DNA of 64,000 nucleotides from Rhynchopus sp. YZ270_cl-10 (taxonomy: Eukaryota; Euglenozoa; Diplonemea; Diplonemida; Diplonemidae). Numbering within the stretch: the first letter of the stretch is position 1; each line of letters begins with the position of its first letter. The notes beneath the pieces were generated by a model. It was not told where the DNA came from. It saw only the letters and a program-made list of their open reading frames with translations, and made no database searches. Positions 44,092-54,559 of this stretch are shown here, one piece after another. Location: assembly GCA_964035575.1 (NCBI GenBank), contig OZ037928.1, positions 372,001 to 436,000 of the forward strand, read 5' to 3'. Made by a program: the position numbers and the translations under genes.

Positions 44092-44451
44092 AGCACACAG
44101 CACACAGTACACAGTACACAGTACACAGTACACAGTACACAGTACACAGTACACAGTACACAGTACACAGTACACAGTACACAGTACACAGTACACAGTA
44201 CACAGTACACAGTACACAGTACACAGTACACAGTACACAGTACACAGTACACAGTACACAGTACACAGTACACAGTACACAGTACACAGTACACAGTACA
44301 CAGTACACAGTACACAGTACACAGTACACAGTACACAGTACACAGTACACAGTACACAGTACACAGTACACAGTACACAGTACACAGTACACAGTACACA
44401 GTACACAGTACACAGTAAACAGTAAACAGTAAACAGTACACAGTACACAGT
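44092..44451. repeat. (CAGTACA)n heptanucleotide microsatellite
   Basis: About 51 copies of a 7-bp unit, with three CAGTAAA variants near the right end. Because 7 is not a multiple of 3, open frames run through it on both strands; none is a gene. Confidence 0.97.
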
Positions 44452-44459
44452 CCTTGTAG

Positions 44460-45550
44460 GGTCTTGTTGCCTTTTGCCACACGTATTGTGCCCACGGTGT
44501 GTTGTGTTCACTGCTCTGAAGGTGCTGGATCTCATCTACCTGATGGGGTAAGTGACACAGCATCTGACCCGCCATCTGTAATCTTCTGGTTTCAACACTG
44601 CCTTTCAGTTCTGCATACTGAATTCGCAGCGTCCCTAGCGTCTCATAACCTCTTATTACTCTTTGCCCGAGAAGGATGTGTGTGGACTCACTCAACCCCG
44701 TTCATCACTCTTGTGCCAAAGAAAACATCGGGCAAACAGTACAAGTTCACGGGAGCAAAAGGGTGGACCCCTCCCTCTGCGCGTATCTCGCCAACGTAGC
44801 GAAGAAGATCCAGAGGTGTGCAAAACGTGATGCGGTCTATTTTCCGACAAAAAAGACGGAGGATAGTTGTTCAATCGTGTGCTGATTCTGTCGGAAGATT
44901 TTGCACTGGAAGCTGAAGAACACCGCAAATGGTTCAATACAGATGAGGTTCGTCTCACAGTATTGATGTGTGCTCCACAACGGAAAGCCCATCACATATG
45001 AGAAGAGTACGAACCGGTTACAAGTGCTGAAACACGAGAAATATGCTACTCTGAAGAACCGGGAGCACGTACAAGTGCTCAGAAATGCCACACGCTCCAA
45101 CTACAATTAACAGTAGGGTGAAAACGTGGGCGGGCAGCGGGAGACGAGCGCAGTGAGGAGAGCCAGGAGCGCAGGGCACGCGGGTGATGGTTTGGATAAG
45201 TCCATTTCCTGTGAGAGTGGAATCCGGTCGAAGTCATAGTGGGGCGGAACAAAGGTTGCAGCTGAGCTGTTCTCCAGGCGTGAGTGGCAGATTGTTGATA
45301 CGGAGGCTGTTGTTCAGAGACAACCGGTGTATGAGGATGCTCCCCATCAGACGCTGGAGGTAGCATCAATACTGTCCTTCAGGGCAGTAGGGATAACTCC
45401 ACAGTTCGACACACAGTTAGGCCACGGCGACCTGTCAGCAGTTGTGACGAAGTGGAAACTAGGATCTGAGCGTAGAGCATCGCAGGCAGGGCAGGACCAC
45501 CATAAGTGCTCATTCGTGTCGTCAGCTTCCCGATCGCAGTGGGGCTGACT
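44460..45550 (+). other. Decayed coding-like stretch, unassigned
   Basis: Short plus-strand frames with balanced composition (TSGKQYKFTGAKGW, ARISPT; later DTQLGHGDLSAVVTKWK) but many stops. Perhaps a degenerate transposon gene belonging to the surrounding TIR element. Confidence 0.3.
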
Positions 45551-45775
45551 TTTTTTGCACTTTTACCCCCCAATAATGACTTGGGAGGGGGGTCTGGCCC
45601 TGTCTACGAACGAAAAAGAAGAAACAAGCAAAAAGCGTGGAAATATTTCACGGCCGTGATCAATGCAAAATTTCACGGCCGTTAAATTTTTCAGATTTTC
45701 TTCACGGCCGTGACCTCCCCGACAAAAAAAATTTATTCCCGTCGTGACGGCCGTTATACTTGTATGCTGAGTCAA

Positions 45776-46360
45776 TAAAAAAAAATATTATTTTCGACAT
45801 TCATCTTACAAGTTCTCTCTTCTCTCTTTTCCCTCCAACATCGTATTCGAAAAAAGAACGAAAATCTTAACGTACACTCTCTGTTGATTCTAAAAACGGG
45901 GGGAGGGTAAAAAAGCGCGAAAGGTAAATTGGGGAAGAGGTTGAAAAGTTGGAACGCTTCCTCACCCCCAGATCACACTACCTTTTTTTTTTTTTTTTTT
46001 GAAAAAAATATAAAAAACTCCTCTCGAAATAGTTCAAGATTGAACTGAGAGAAAAGCAGAAACCCCAAACCCTCCCAGACCAAACGGTCTAACCTGTATT
46101 GACATAGTGTGGGGGAGAATGAGGAGGACAAGAATCGTCTTCGCGCATACAAAAAGATTTCCTACCATGTGCCACAAAGTGTCATGTCACCGAAAACAAA
46201 AACCACTCACCATCCAGTTTTTTCCTCCCCCCTTCTTCGTCTCCCGCTCTATTACTAGATATTCAAAAAAACAATCTGCGCGTTGGTGCGTCTCTCTGTA
46301 TTGGGGTTTGGGGTGATGCCAGAAGGAGGAAACAGTTTTTACACTCTCTATGTTTGGGGT
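45776..46360. other. Gene-free stretch
   Basis: 45790-45870 and 46225-46300 are inverted fragments of the block at 49070-49220 and 50990-51140 (CGAATA and GTTGGAGGGAAAAGAGAGAA). Nothing else. Confidence 0.45.
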
Positions 46361-46524
46361 CTAAGTTTCGCGTGCTTGGTCACGCGTCTGCTCAACCAGC
46401 CAGCAACTTCACGGCAGCCACCACGTCTCCTTCCGCAGTGTGCAGGTGTGACGTGGAAACTCTCAGGAGGACTGTCGTTGCAGGCGCAGGTGGGAAGCGT
46501 GAAGCTGCACCGTATCGTGGTCTG
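46361..46524 (-). promoter_or_regulatory. Conserved UBL-LRR 3' flank, copy 1
   Basis: About 165 bp directly 3' of the stop are nearly identical at 49230-49393 and 54806-54969 (GCCACCACGTCTCCTTCC, CAGGAGGACTGTCGTTGCAG on the plus strand). All three follow genes whose stop is TGA. The block ends with the stem-loop at 46361-46379. Likely a shared 3' UTR; an alternative frame in it is also open in the three copies. Confidence 0.5.
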
Positions 46525-47340
46525 TCACTGCGACAGTCTCGGTCGCTTGCAGTCTTCCTCAGGTGATTCGTCTCGCTTCCGTTTCGGACAGGCATCCACC
46601 ACAAGATTACTCAGGCCCGCCTCCTCCACAGCGCTCGACACAACAGCACTGCACCCAGAGAGGTGGATGGTTTGCAAGGTGCCAGACAGACCACTGCAGA
46701 AGTCGTGGCCAATGTGCTGAACACTGCTGAGTGAAGATAAGTCGAGAGCTGTTAAACCAATGCACCCGGACAGGAATCTGTCCCCAACGTGCTCAAGGCT
46801 GCTGAGTGAAGACAGATCCAGAGCTGTCAAACTTTTGCATCCGAAGAGGAACTCGTGATCAATGTACTTGAGATTTTGGAATGAAGACAAGTCGAGTGAT
46901 GTTAAACTGCCGCACCCGTGCAGGAAGCCGCGCCCGACGTATGTGGCAGTCGACACAGCACTCAGATCAAGCGTTATCGATGTCCCCTTTAAGAAGTAGT
47001 TAGGAATGACAGTCGTAACCTCCGCCTGCAGAAGCAAACACGCAACCTCAGGATCCCTCACCTCCATCAACCTCTCTGGAGTCAGGTCAGTCTCACCCAA
47101 CGCACGAAGCGCTGCTATGGCTTCACCCCTTTTTGTCGTCGTCACCAAAATCGTGTCCCCAGCACTCAGCTGCGTCATGTCCGCTCCTTCGCCCATCGCT
47201 TTGTCTCCGAAACTCATGTCAAAGCTGTCTTCAGGCAGCCCCACTGCAGACGCCACCTTCCGCCGCATGTCCTCCACTGTGTCAGCCAGAGCCACCTCAA
47301 TCACGTGTGTCTTGTCGCAAAACTCCACATTCAGATCCAT
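46525..47340 (-). CDS. UBL-LRR protein 6 (shortest)
   Basis: A 271-residue member starting MDLNVEFCDKTHVIEV. UBL, linker, then only about four LRRs (SSFQNLKYIDHEFL, SSLSSLEHVGDRFL), ending with the basic KRKRDESPEEDCKRPRLSQ tail. It shares the HIDHEFLSGC-type repeat and TGA/3' block with the genes at 49394 and 54970, which form a subfamily. Intact. Confidence 0.86.
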   Translation of the reverse strand: MDLNVEFCDKTHVIEVALADTVEDMRRKVASAVGLPEDSFDMSFGDKAMGEGADMTQLSAGDTILVTTTKRGEAIAALRALGETDLTPERLMEVRDPEVACLLLQAEVTTVIPNYFLKGTSITLDLSAVSTATYVGRGFLHGCGSLTSLDLSSFQNLKYIDHEFLFGCKSLTALDLSSLSSLEHVGDRFLSGCIGLTALDLSSLSSVQHIGHDFCSGLSGTLQTIHLSGCSAVVSSAVEEAGLSNLVVDACPKRKRDESPEEDCKRPRLSQ

Positions 47341-47844
47341 GATTTTGTGTTGCTGTGGTTGAATTCACTTTATTGTTGCTGTGGTTGCGATATTGTGTGG
47401 GCATTGAGGAGGGAGGTGAGGGGGTGGACCAAACAAAGTTTTACAAAATCTTTTTAACATGCCACTCACAACAGACGACAACAACGCGTTTGTATTCTTT
47501 TTGCATATCCCTATGTAGTAGACAACATCCTCAGGGAAGATGGCGCCACGTAGTATCACTTAAGCAGCGCCTGCATGATAACTAGTGGAGGGAAGTGGTG
47601 CAAAAACACACAACTGAAAAAAAGGGGGAGACTTGGCCACAGACAGGAAGCTGTCACAAGAAAGATCACTCAAACAAAACACAACGCACAGCATTCGCTC
47701 GATATCCTCACAGCGACACATGCAGAAAAATAAAGTTTGAAATACATAGCACGCTCAAACACAATTGAAATAGAAAAAACCCCTCTCGTGAACAGTGTGC
47801 AATAGTACAATGACCGATACACCGTGGGCTGTAGTACGACGCCT

Positions 47845-48810
47845 TTATTGCGACAGTCTCGGTCGCTTGCAGTCTTCCTCAGGTGATTCGTCTCGCTTCC
47901 GTTTCGGACAGGCATCCACCACAAGATGACTCAGGCCTGCCTCCTCCACAGCGCTCGACACAACAGCACTGCACCCAGAGAGGTGGATGGTTTGTAAGTT
48001 TGTCCCCACGCAGAACCACTCTGAGTCAATGTGTGTAACGTTGTTGAGTGAAGACAAATTGAGTGATGATAATTTTCTGCAGCCTGTGAGGAAGTAGTCC
48101 TCAATGTGCGTGAGACTCTTGAGTGAAGATAAGTCGAGAGCTGTTAAACTCGTGCAACTGCAGAGGAAGCCTTCCCCAACGTGCGCGAGACTTGTTAATG
48201 AAGACAAGTCGACAGATATTAAACTGCTGCACGCATTGAGGAAGCCGTCCCCAACGTACGTGACGTTGTTGAATGAATACAAGCCGAGAGATGTTAAACT
48301 GCTGCACCCAGAGAGGAAGCGGTCCCCAATGTCCGTGAGACTGTTGAATGAAGACAAGTCGACAGATGTTAAACCCCTGCATTCCCAGAGGAAGTCAGCC
48401 TCAATCCGCGTGACAGTAGACACAGCACTCAGATCAAGTCGCGTTATCGATGTCCGACGCAAGAACCCATCAGGAATGACAGTCGTAACCTCCGCCTGCA
48501 GAAGCAAACACGCAACCTCAGGATCCTCCACACTCTTCAACCTCTCTGGCCTCAGGTCTGTCTCACCCAACGCATGAAGCGCTGCTATGGCTTCACCCCT
48601 TTTTGTCGTCGTGAGGAAAATCGTGTCCCCAGCACTCAGCTGCGTCATGTCCGCTCCTTCGCCCATCGCTTTGTCTCCGAAACTCATGCCAAAGCTGTCT
48701 TCAGGCAGCCCCACTGCAGACGCCACCTTCCGCCGCATGTCCTCCACTGTGTCAGCCAGAGCCACCTCAATCACGTGTGTCTTGTCGCAAAACTCCACAT
48801 TCAGATCCAT
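47845..48810 (-). CDS. UBL-LRR protein 7
   Basis: 321 residues: MDLNVEFCDKTHVIEV, UBL to ~70, about six LRRs and the basic tail. The stop overlaps AATAAA (CAATAAAGG), as in the genes at 20656 and 22346. It lies head-to-tail with the gene at 46525; the space between is the duplicated 5' flank of that gene (47350-47844). Intact. Confidence 0.86.
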   Translation of the reverse strand: MDLNVEFCDKTHVIEVALADTVEDMRRKVASAVGLPEDSFGMSFGDKAMGEGADMTQLSAGDTIFLTTTKRGEAIAALHALGETDLRPERLKSVEDPEVACLLLQAEVTTVIPDGFLRRTSITRLDLSAVSTVTRIEADFLWECRGLTSVDLSSFNSLTDIGDRFLSGCSSLTSLGLYSFNNVTYVGDGFLNACSSLISVDLSSLTSLAHVGEGFLCSCTSLTALDLSSLKSLTHIEDYFLTGCRKLSSLNLSSLNNVTHIDSEWFCVGTNLQTIHLSGCSAVVSSAVEEAGLSHLVVDACPKRKRDESPEEDCKRPRLSQ

Positions 48811-48945
48811 GATTTTGATGTGCTATTTTTTCTCTTCCGCTTTTTCTTCTCTATTTTCGTGCCTTCTGTGGTTGTGGTGTTGTGTCTTTGTGTGAGGGTG
48901 GTGCACTGCGAGAAGGCAGGCCCTGACACTTCAGACGCTGACACT

Positions 48946-49080
48946 TCAACAATGTGAAGACAGTGTGTCGAAGCTGCCAAGCACGACCTGCACCCTGCAC
49001 AAATGGGCAGTATCCTGCAGACGGCACGTCCCCTCCAGCACCTGCGTGTCCATGCGCATCTCGACAGACGTCACCAACGC
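48946..49080 (-). pseudogene. Fragment of the UBL/propeller gene family
   Basis: The minus frame reads SVEMRMDTQVLEGTCRLQDT and then RVQVVLGSFDTL, matching the second UBL of the proteins at 39116 and 41635 (VEMRIGTQVLEETCRLQDT). Only ~40 residues remain, between two UBL-LRR genes. Confidence 0.75.
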
Positions 49081-49393
49081 GTAGATTGCTTTTTTTGAGC
49101 ATCCAATAATCGAGTGGGAGGCGAAGAAGGGGGGAAACAAAACTGGAGAGAAGGGGTAAGTGTTTTTCGTTCTTTTTTCGAATATGAAGTTGGAGGGAAA
49201 AGAGAGAAGAGAAAACGAATAAGATGAATCCAAGTTCCGCGTGCTTGGTCACCCGTCTGCTCAACCAGCCAGTAACTTCACGGCAGCCACCACGTCTCCT
49301 TCCGCAGTGTGCAGCTGTGACGTGGAAGCTCTCAGGAGGACTGTCGTTGCAGGCGCAGGTGAGAAGCGTGAAGCTGCACCGTATCGTGGTCTA

Positions 49394-50506
49394 TCACTGC
49401 AACAGTCTCGGCTTGCAGTCTTCCTCAGGTGATTCGTCTCGCTTCCCTCTGGGACGGGCCTCCACAACAAGATCACTCAGGCCCGCCTCCTCCACAGCGC
49501 TCGACACAACAGCACTGCACCCAGAGAGGTGGATGGTTTGTAAGTTTGTCCCCTCGCAGAACCCCTCTGGGCTAATGTTCTTAACGCTGCTGAGTGAAGA
49601 TAAATCGAGAGCTGTTAAACCCCTGCACCCATTGAGGAAGTACTTCCCAATGTGCTCAAGGCTGCTGAGTGAAGACAGATCCAGAGCTGTCAAACTGCTG
49701 CACCCATGGAGGAAGCAGTCCCCAACGTGCGTGAGACTCCTGAGTGAAGATAAGTCGAGTGACGTTAAACTGCTGCAGTCCTTGAGGAAGCAGGTACCAA
49801 CGCGTTCAAGGCTGCTGAGTGAAGACAGATACAGAGCTGTCAAACTCGTGCATCCAGAGAGGAACTCGTGATCAATGTGCGTAAATTTTTTGAATGAAGA
49901 CAAATCGAGAGCTGTTAGACCGATGCAGTCCCGGAGGAAGCCGTCCCCAACGTGCGCGAGACTGTTGAGTGAAGACAAGTTCACAGCTGTTAAACTCCTG
50001 CAGTCACAGAGGAAGAAGCCCTGAACCCCCACGAGACTTCTGAATGAAGACAAGTCGAGTGATGTTAAACTGCCGCACCCGTGCAGGAAGCCGTGCCCGA
50101 CATCCGTGACAGTCGACACAGCACTCAGATCAAGCTGCGTTAACGATGTCTGACCCAAGAACCAATCAGGAATGACAGTCGCAACCTCCGCCTGCAGAAG
50201 CAAACACGCAACCTCAGGATCCTTCACCTCCTCCAACCTCTCTGGCCTCAGGTTTGTCTCACCCAACGCATGAAGAGCTGCTATGGCTTCACACCTTTTT
50301 GTCGTCGTGAGGAAAATCGTGTCCCCAGCACTCAGCTGCGTCATGTCCGCTCTTTCGTCCATCGCCTCGTCTCCGAAACTCATGTCAAAGCTGTCTTCAG
50401 GCAGCCCCACTGCAGACGCCACCTTCCGCCGCATGTCCTCCACTGTGTCAGCCAGAGCCACCTCAATCACGTGTGTCTTGTCGCAAAACTCCACATTCAG
50501 ATCCAT
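49394..50506 (-). CDS. UBL-LRR protein 8
   Basis: 370 residues with the UBL module, then about eight LRRs, and a variant tail (RPRGKRDESPEEDCKPRLLQ). LRR types alternate between the SLTHVGD and SLEHIGK forms, as if blocks were exchanged between subfamilies. One cap reads MDERADMTQL where others have MGEGADMTQL. TGA stop, conserved 3' block downstream. Intact. Confidence 0.86.
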   Translation of the reverse strand: MDLNVEFCDKTHVIEVALADTVEDMRRKVASAVGLPEDSFDMSFGDEAMDERADMTQLSAGDTIFLTTTKRCEAIAALHALGETNLRPERLEEVKDPEVACLLLQAEVATVIPDWFLGQTSLTQLDLSAVSTVTDVGHGFLHGCGSLTSLDLSSFRSLVGVQGFFLCDCRSLTAVNLSSLNSLAHVGDGFLRDCIGLTALDLSSFKKFTHIDHEFLSGCTSLTALYLSSLSSLERVGTCFLKDCSSLTSLDLSSLRSLTHVGDCFLHGCSSLTALDLSSLSSLEHIGKYFLNGCRGLTALDLSSLSSVKNISPEGFCEGTNLQTIHLSGCSAVVSSAVEEAGLSDLVVEARPRGKRDESPEEDCKPRLLQ

Positions 50507-50569
50507 GATTTTGTGTTGATGTGTTTTTCTTGTTTAGTTATTTGTGCCTTTTGTGGTTGTGGTGTTGTG

Positions 50570-50760
50570 AGTTTTCACACATTTTCATTTGGTTTCACAC
50601 ATTTTCATATGGTTTCACGGTGTGAAAAAGTGTGTACGAAAGTGAAAAAAAAACTGCGTCACGCACTCTGAGTGGATTCCTCCAGAAAAAAAACTTGGTG
50701 TTTTCACATATTTTCACTTGTTTTCACACGTTTTCACGGTGTGAAAACTTATGGAAAAGT
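50570..50760. repeat. TTTTCACAC palindromic repeats
   Basis: Repeated GTTTTCACACATTTTCA words, with the complement GGTGTGAAAA, in two clusters around 50570-50640 and 50700-50755. Confidence 0.6.
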
Positions 50761-50989
50761 GTGCGTTGGATCACCTCATTAAAGGGGAATAGAAAAAATA
50801 GTTAGGCACAATGGTATCTGAAGGTCCCGCTTCCTCTCACATTTTTTATCCTTCTTTTGATTAACACAAAATACCTTGGGTGCGTATCAACAATCACCCT
50901 GTCCGTGTATAACAGAGCACTGCCACAGGCCATATGAAGGATTGGTTATTGTCTCGGCTATACCCCAAGCACCAATACAAAGCCGCACC

Positions 50990-51175
50990 AACGCGCAGAT
51001 TTGCGCTTTTTGAGCATCCAATAATCGAGTGGGAGGTGAAGAGCGGGGAGGAAAAAACTGGGGGGAAGGGGGGTGAGTATTTTTCGTTTCGTTCTTTCTC
51101 GAATATAAAGTTGGAGGGAAAAGAGAGAAGAGAAAACGAATATTATTGGTGTGTTCCGGGGTATCGAAAAATACA
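50990..51175. repeat. Repeat shared with 49070-49220
   Basis: Same order of phrases as at 49070-49220 (GAGCATCCAATAATCGAGTG, GTTGGAGGGAAAAGAGAGAA), here ending at GGTGTGTTCCGGGGTATCG, whose inverted copy is at 54755-54795. Confidence 0.7.
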
Positions 51176-51184
51176 AATTTTCAT

Positions 51185-51365
51185 TTCAATTCACAACTCT
51201 TCACAACTCTTCACAACTATTCACAACTCTTCACAAATTTTCACAAAAACGTGTATGTGAAGAGTTGTGAAGAGTTGTGAAAAGTTGTGAAAAGTTGTGA
51301 AAAGTTGTGAAAAGTTGTGAAGAGTTGTGAAGAGTTGTAAAGAGTTGTGAAGAGTTGTGAAGTGG
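51185..51365. repeat. (TTCACAACTC)n facing (GAGTTGTGAA)n
   Basis: A 10-bp unit array followed by its complement around AAAAACGTGTATGTG, so the region can fold into a long imperfect hairpin. A similar facing array is at 54560-54770. Confidence 0.8.
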
Positions 51366-51369
51366 CGAA

Positions 51370-52045
51370 GTCTGGGTGGTGCCTGGGCACCCAGGTACCC
51401 AGGTAGGTACAGGACACCTTTTGGAGGACGTTGGTTGGACATTCCGTCTGTGTGGGTCACTCACACTTGCGGTAATGTGCCACTGCGTGGGTCTGGGAAC
51501 CTGGGTACCTGGCTACAGGATATTTGTTGTCAAAGACATCTTCCACCATGCATTGAGGAGGGTAAGACAGTGGTCGCAGTTTGTACTTGATAGCATTACA
51601 ACATTTAACTTCTCCACGGGGGTCTTGGGCCGTTCATTCGGTTATACCTTGACTAGCGGAAGAGGCCTTTTGGTCTCTAGAATATCCGGTATTCCCGAAC
51701 GGAGGCACACTTTGTGTGTTACTACGACCTGGCAATTTCCAGCAGTAGGTTAAGTAATGTTTTCTTGTAAATTGTTGGATCATTATCTCCTCAGTGCATG
51801 AATGCCCCACGTGGACACTTTGTATTTGTCAAGTGGACTGTCTGGTCACTTTTCAGTGACTGGCGGGTTGTCTGTGGTTGTCTGTGTGACGACTTACCTG
51901 TGTACCTGTGTACTTGGGTACCTGGGAAAACACTTACGTTTTTATTCGCGAAAACACGTACACTTTTTCGCGATAACACGTATACTTTTTGTGTACGTGT
52001 TATCGCAAATCGAAAAAAAAAAGTATACGTGTTATCGCAATTTAC
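51370..52045. mobile_element. Partial copy of the ACGTGTTATCGC element (inverted)
   Basis: Matches the reverse complement of 60400-61060: GGCACCCAGGTACCCAGG, TGTCAAAGACATCTTCCACC, CTCAGTGCATGAATGCCCCA, and at the right end the terminal GTTATCGCAATTTACCC. The second terminal repeat is missing. Confidence 0.75.
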
Positions 52046-52750
52046 CCTTTCGGAAAATATGAGCCCGGTCACTAATAGGCGGCCCATTTTCGGCCAAAAA
52101 TTGTCCCCAGAATCCGGAGTGTAATATTGACCTACAGGTTAATTCCATTATGGCGGTGGTTGTTTTGCATCTCTCACACATGATGGACCTCTTTTTGGAT
52201 CGACGCACTGGTGAGTCCTTGGCGGTTACTTCGTCTCCTTTCGTCTTATCCGCCTTTTTGGTGGGGATTATTAAAGAAGTCAGCTAGAGAATTGTTGGTT
52301 CTCTCGGGGAGTGGGTGTGGGCAGAGATTTTGACAACGGGACAATAAAACCTTGTTTTTGGGCTCATCAAAATTCAATTTCCCCCTTCAGTTACCCTTAT
52401 TTATCGTCCCCCCATTCACGGTTTTTTGACTTCCTTGGAATAAAGTGACCAGCTGGGCCAACTGTGGCACCGTAGTTAACGGGATCGAAACGATATTCTG
52501 CCGGGGCACGCCTTATGCCCGAAGGTGAACTGTCTGGCTCCTTGTTTTTAAACACCGGTTAAATATGCATTGCGCTCTAATCAGACTCTAATTAGAGCAT
52601 TCGGCAGTTAGAGCACAATTCGAGTCCTATAAGAGGGTCAATAAGAGGCACATCGCTATAGCCATTAACCGAGCATAGCTAGTACAAGAAATTCGACTTT
52701 GGAATCCAGAAAGTCTGTGTATAGGGCAGTGCAGTCTGTCAAATTTCTGC
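52046..52750. other. Gene-free stretch with repeat fragments
   Basis: A dispersed-repeat piece (ATATGAGCCCGGTCACTAA) at 52050-52110, TTAGAG-type remnants at 52570-52635 and the 13606-like block at 52655-52722. No gene seen. Confidence 0.45.
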
Positions 52751-52930
52751 ACAGTACAGTACAGTACAGTACAGTACAGTACAGTACAGTACAGTACAGT
52801 ACAGTACAGTACAGTACAGTACAGTACAGTACAGTACAGTACAGTACAGTACAGTACAGTACAGTACAGTACAGTACAGTACAGTACAGTACAGTACAGT
52901 ACAGTACAGTACAGTACAGTACAGTACAGT
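52751..52930. repeat. (ACAGT)36 pentanucleotide microsatellite
   Basis: 180 bp of uninterrupted 5-bp units. Open frames through it are artefacts. Confidence 0.97.
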
Positions 52931-53266
52931 GCATTAGTCCTGTCGGGTGGTGTACCATTTTTTCCCCCAGAGCAACTTTGGTGTAATTGTGGTTAATTGT
53001 GTGTACTTGTGCTGAAAGTGTGCTGAAATTGTGCCTAATAAAGGCACAGTTCAGGTGAGTAGGGTGCTAGTTGTGCCCAGCTGTGTTTTGGGTAAAACGG
53101 TACAAAAAACAGGGGGAAAAGTGGTAGTGCCACTGGTACAAAACTTTTCTAGCGAAGCCACGGTACGCAACATTTCGGGTAGAGCTGTGGGCTACCGCTC
53201 GTAATTTTTAGCTGCGTCGCAGGCGCACGGTACGCTACTTTCTTGAGAGTTGCGAACATGTTGAAA

Positions 53267-53755
53267 ACAAGTAATTGCTATCGGGAAAAAAAACGGGGTG
53301 TGCTGTGGAACTCCACCCTATAGAAATTATCTACAACACACCCAGCACTCTGCTCAAGCAAAAACAACAACTTTCATTCAAACACCCAGCACTCTGCTCT
53401 TCAGCAGGTATGTTAACGCTCTTCGTACGCTGCCAGACCCACTGGACGCCTGCATCTGATGAAACGTTCAAGAAGGGGGGCTGTCCTCTTCATCCAGCAC
53501 CATCTGATCGATAGCGTTGTTGGACGTCGGCTCGGCAGGCTCGGCGTGTTCCAGCTCGTTTTTGTCCACAGGGTCCCACGCAGTGTCGTCGTCGTTGGAG
53601 CAGTGTGGAAGAAGCACAGAATGCACAGACGACAACACGTCGATCACACCAGGCACATCAGCACCTCCAGCAAATCGCCAGGATGCTATGGTGGTTTCGA
53701 AAATCGCGCGGAGTTTTCCACAGCACACCCGTTTGTTTTCTTAGCAATTACTTGT
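53267..53755. mobile_element. TIR element carrying a coding-like fragment
   Basis: AACAAGTAATTGCT and GTGTGCTGTGGAA at the left are inverted at the right, giving TIRs of ~45 bp. The interior (53468-53700, minus) is an open frame of protein-like composition (HCSNDDDTAWDPVDKNELEH) with no ATG near its start. It looks like a non-autonomous element that captured a gene piece. Confidence 0.65.
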
Positions 53756-53860
53756 TCTTGTTGTTATTGTAATTTTCAACCACCTTCCTTCAACCCTTGT
53801 AGGATCAGTCTTATTTTTTTTCGCGAAAATATGAAATTACATATTTCAAGAGAACAAATT

Positions 53861-54384
53861 AAAAAGGGTCCTTATTTGCATTTTTGGGCTCCGCCCGTGC
53901 AGTGGTGGGGTCAATCTCGAAAATTGGACAATTTTTTGACCACTTAAATTTTGAGAAATATGAGCCCGGTTGCTTATACGTGGGGCCCATTTTTGGCCAA
54001 ACTTTTCCTCAAAATCTGGTTTTGTAAAATTGACCCTTTACTCCCCCCCCACATCGATTTCAATACTATACCTTACTTCACCTACGGTTACCCTTACAGG
54101 GGGGGTGAAGGAAGGTAGGTTGAAAAAGGGTCCTTATTTGCATTTTTGGGCTCCGCCCGTGCAGTGGTGGGGTCAATCTCGAAAATTGGACAATTTTTTG
54201 ACCACTTAAATTTTGAGAAATATGAGCCCGGTTGCTTATACGTGGGGCCCATTTTTGGCCAAACTTTTCCTCAAAATCTGGTTTTGTAAAATTGACCCTT
54301 TACTCCCCCCCCACATCGATTTCAATACTATACCTTACTTCACCTACGGTTACCCTTACAGGGGGGGTGAAGGAAGGTAGGTTG
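53861..54384. repeat. Perfect tandem duplication, 2 x 262 bp
   Basis: 53861-54122 and 54123-54384 read identically throughout by eye, starting AAAAAGGGTCCTTATTTGC. The unit belongs to the dispersed repeat of 516-924. The identity indicates a very recent event or an assembly duplication. Confidence 0.9.
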
Positions 54385-54559
54385 AAAAAAGGCAACAAAC
54401 GAACACGCCGCGGACTTCCGTCGTCCTCCTCCGCACAGGGGGTGGGGTGGTACGGCCAGCTTGACCCACGGACCCAGGCTAGCTAGCCCTCTGCACAGCA
54501 CACTTTACCTGACCAGTCCTGCAAAAACCCCTGGAAAAAAACATCCCCCTTTTTTTCCC

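Larger units (their letters stand above)
43901..45775. mobile_element. TIR element with TTCACGGCCGTGAA arrays
   Basis: CTGAGTCATACAAGT and ACGGACGTCACGG at the left are inverted, with small gaps, at 45740-45775. Inside both ends are CACGGCCGTGAA palindromes (43960-44065 and 45645-45760). The body holds the 7-bp microsatellite and a decayed coding-like stretch at 44460-45550. No transposase recognised. Confidence 0.65.

Noticed and set aside
43889-44695. Long minus ORFs reading CVLCTVY repeats, and the plus frame HSTQYTV
   Set aside because: They are translations of the (CAGTACA)n microsatellite, open in all frames because the unit has no stop.
52665-52986. LYCTV / YSTVQ repeat ORFs
   Set aside because: Produced by the (ACAGT)n array.
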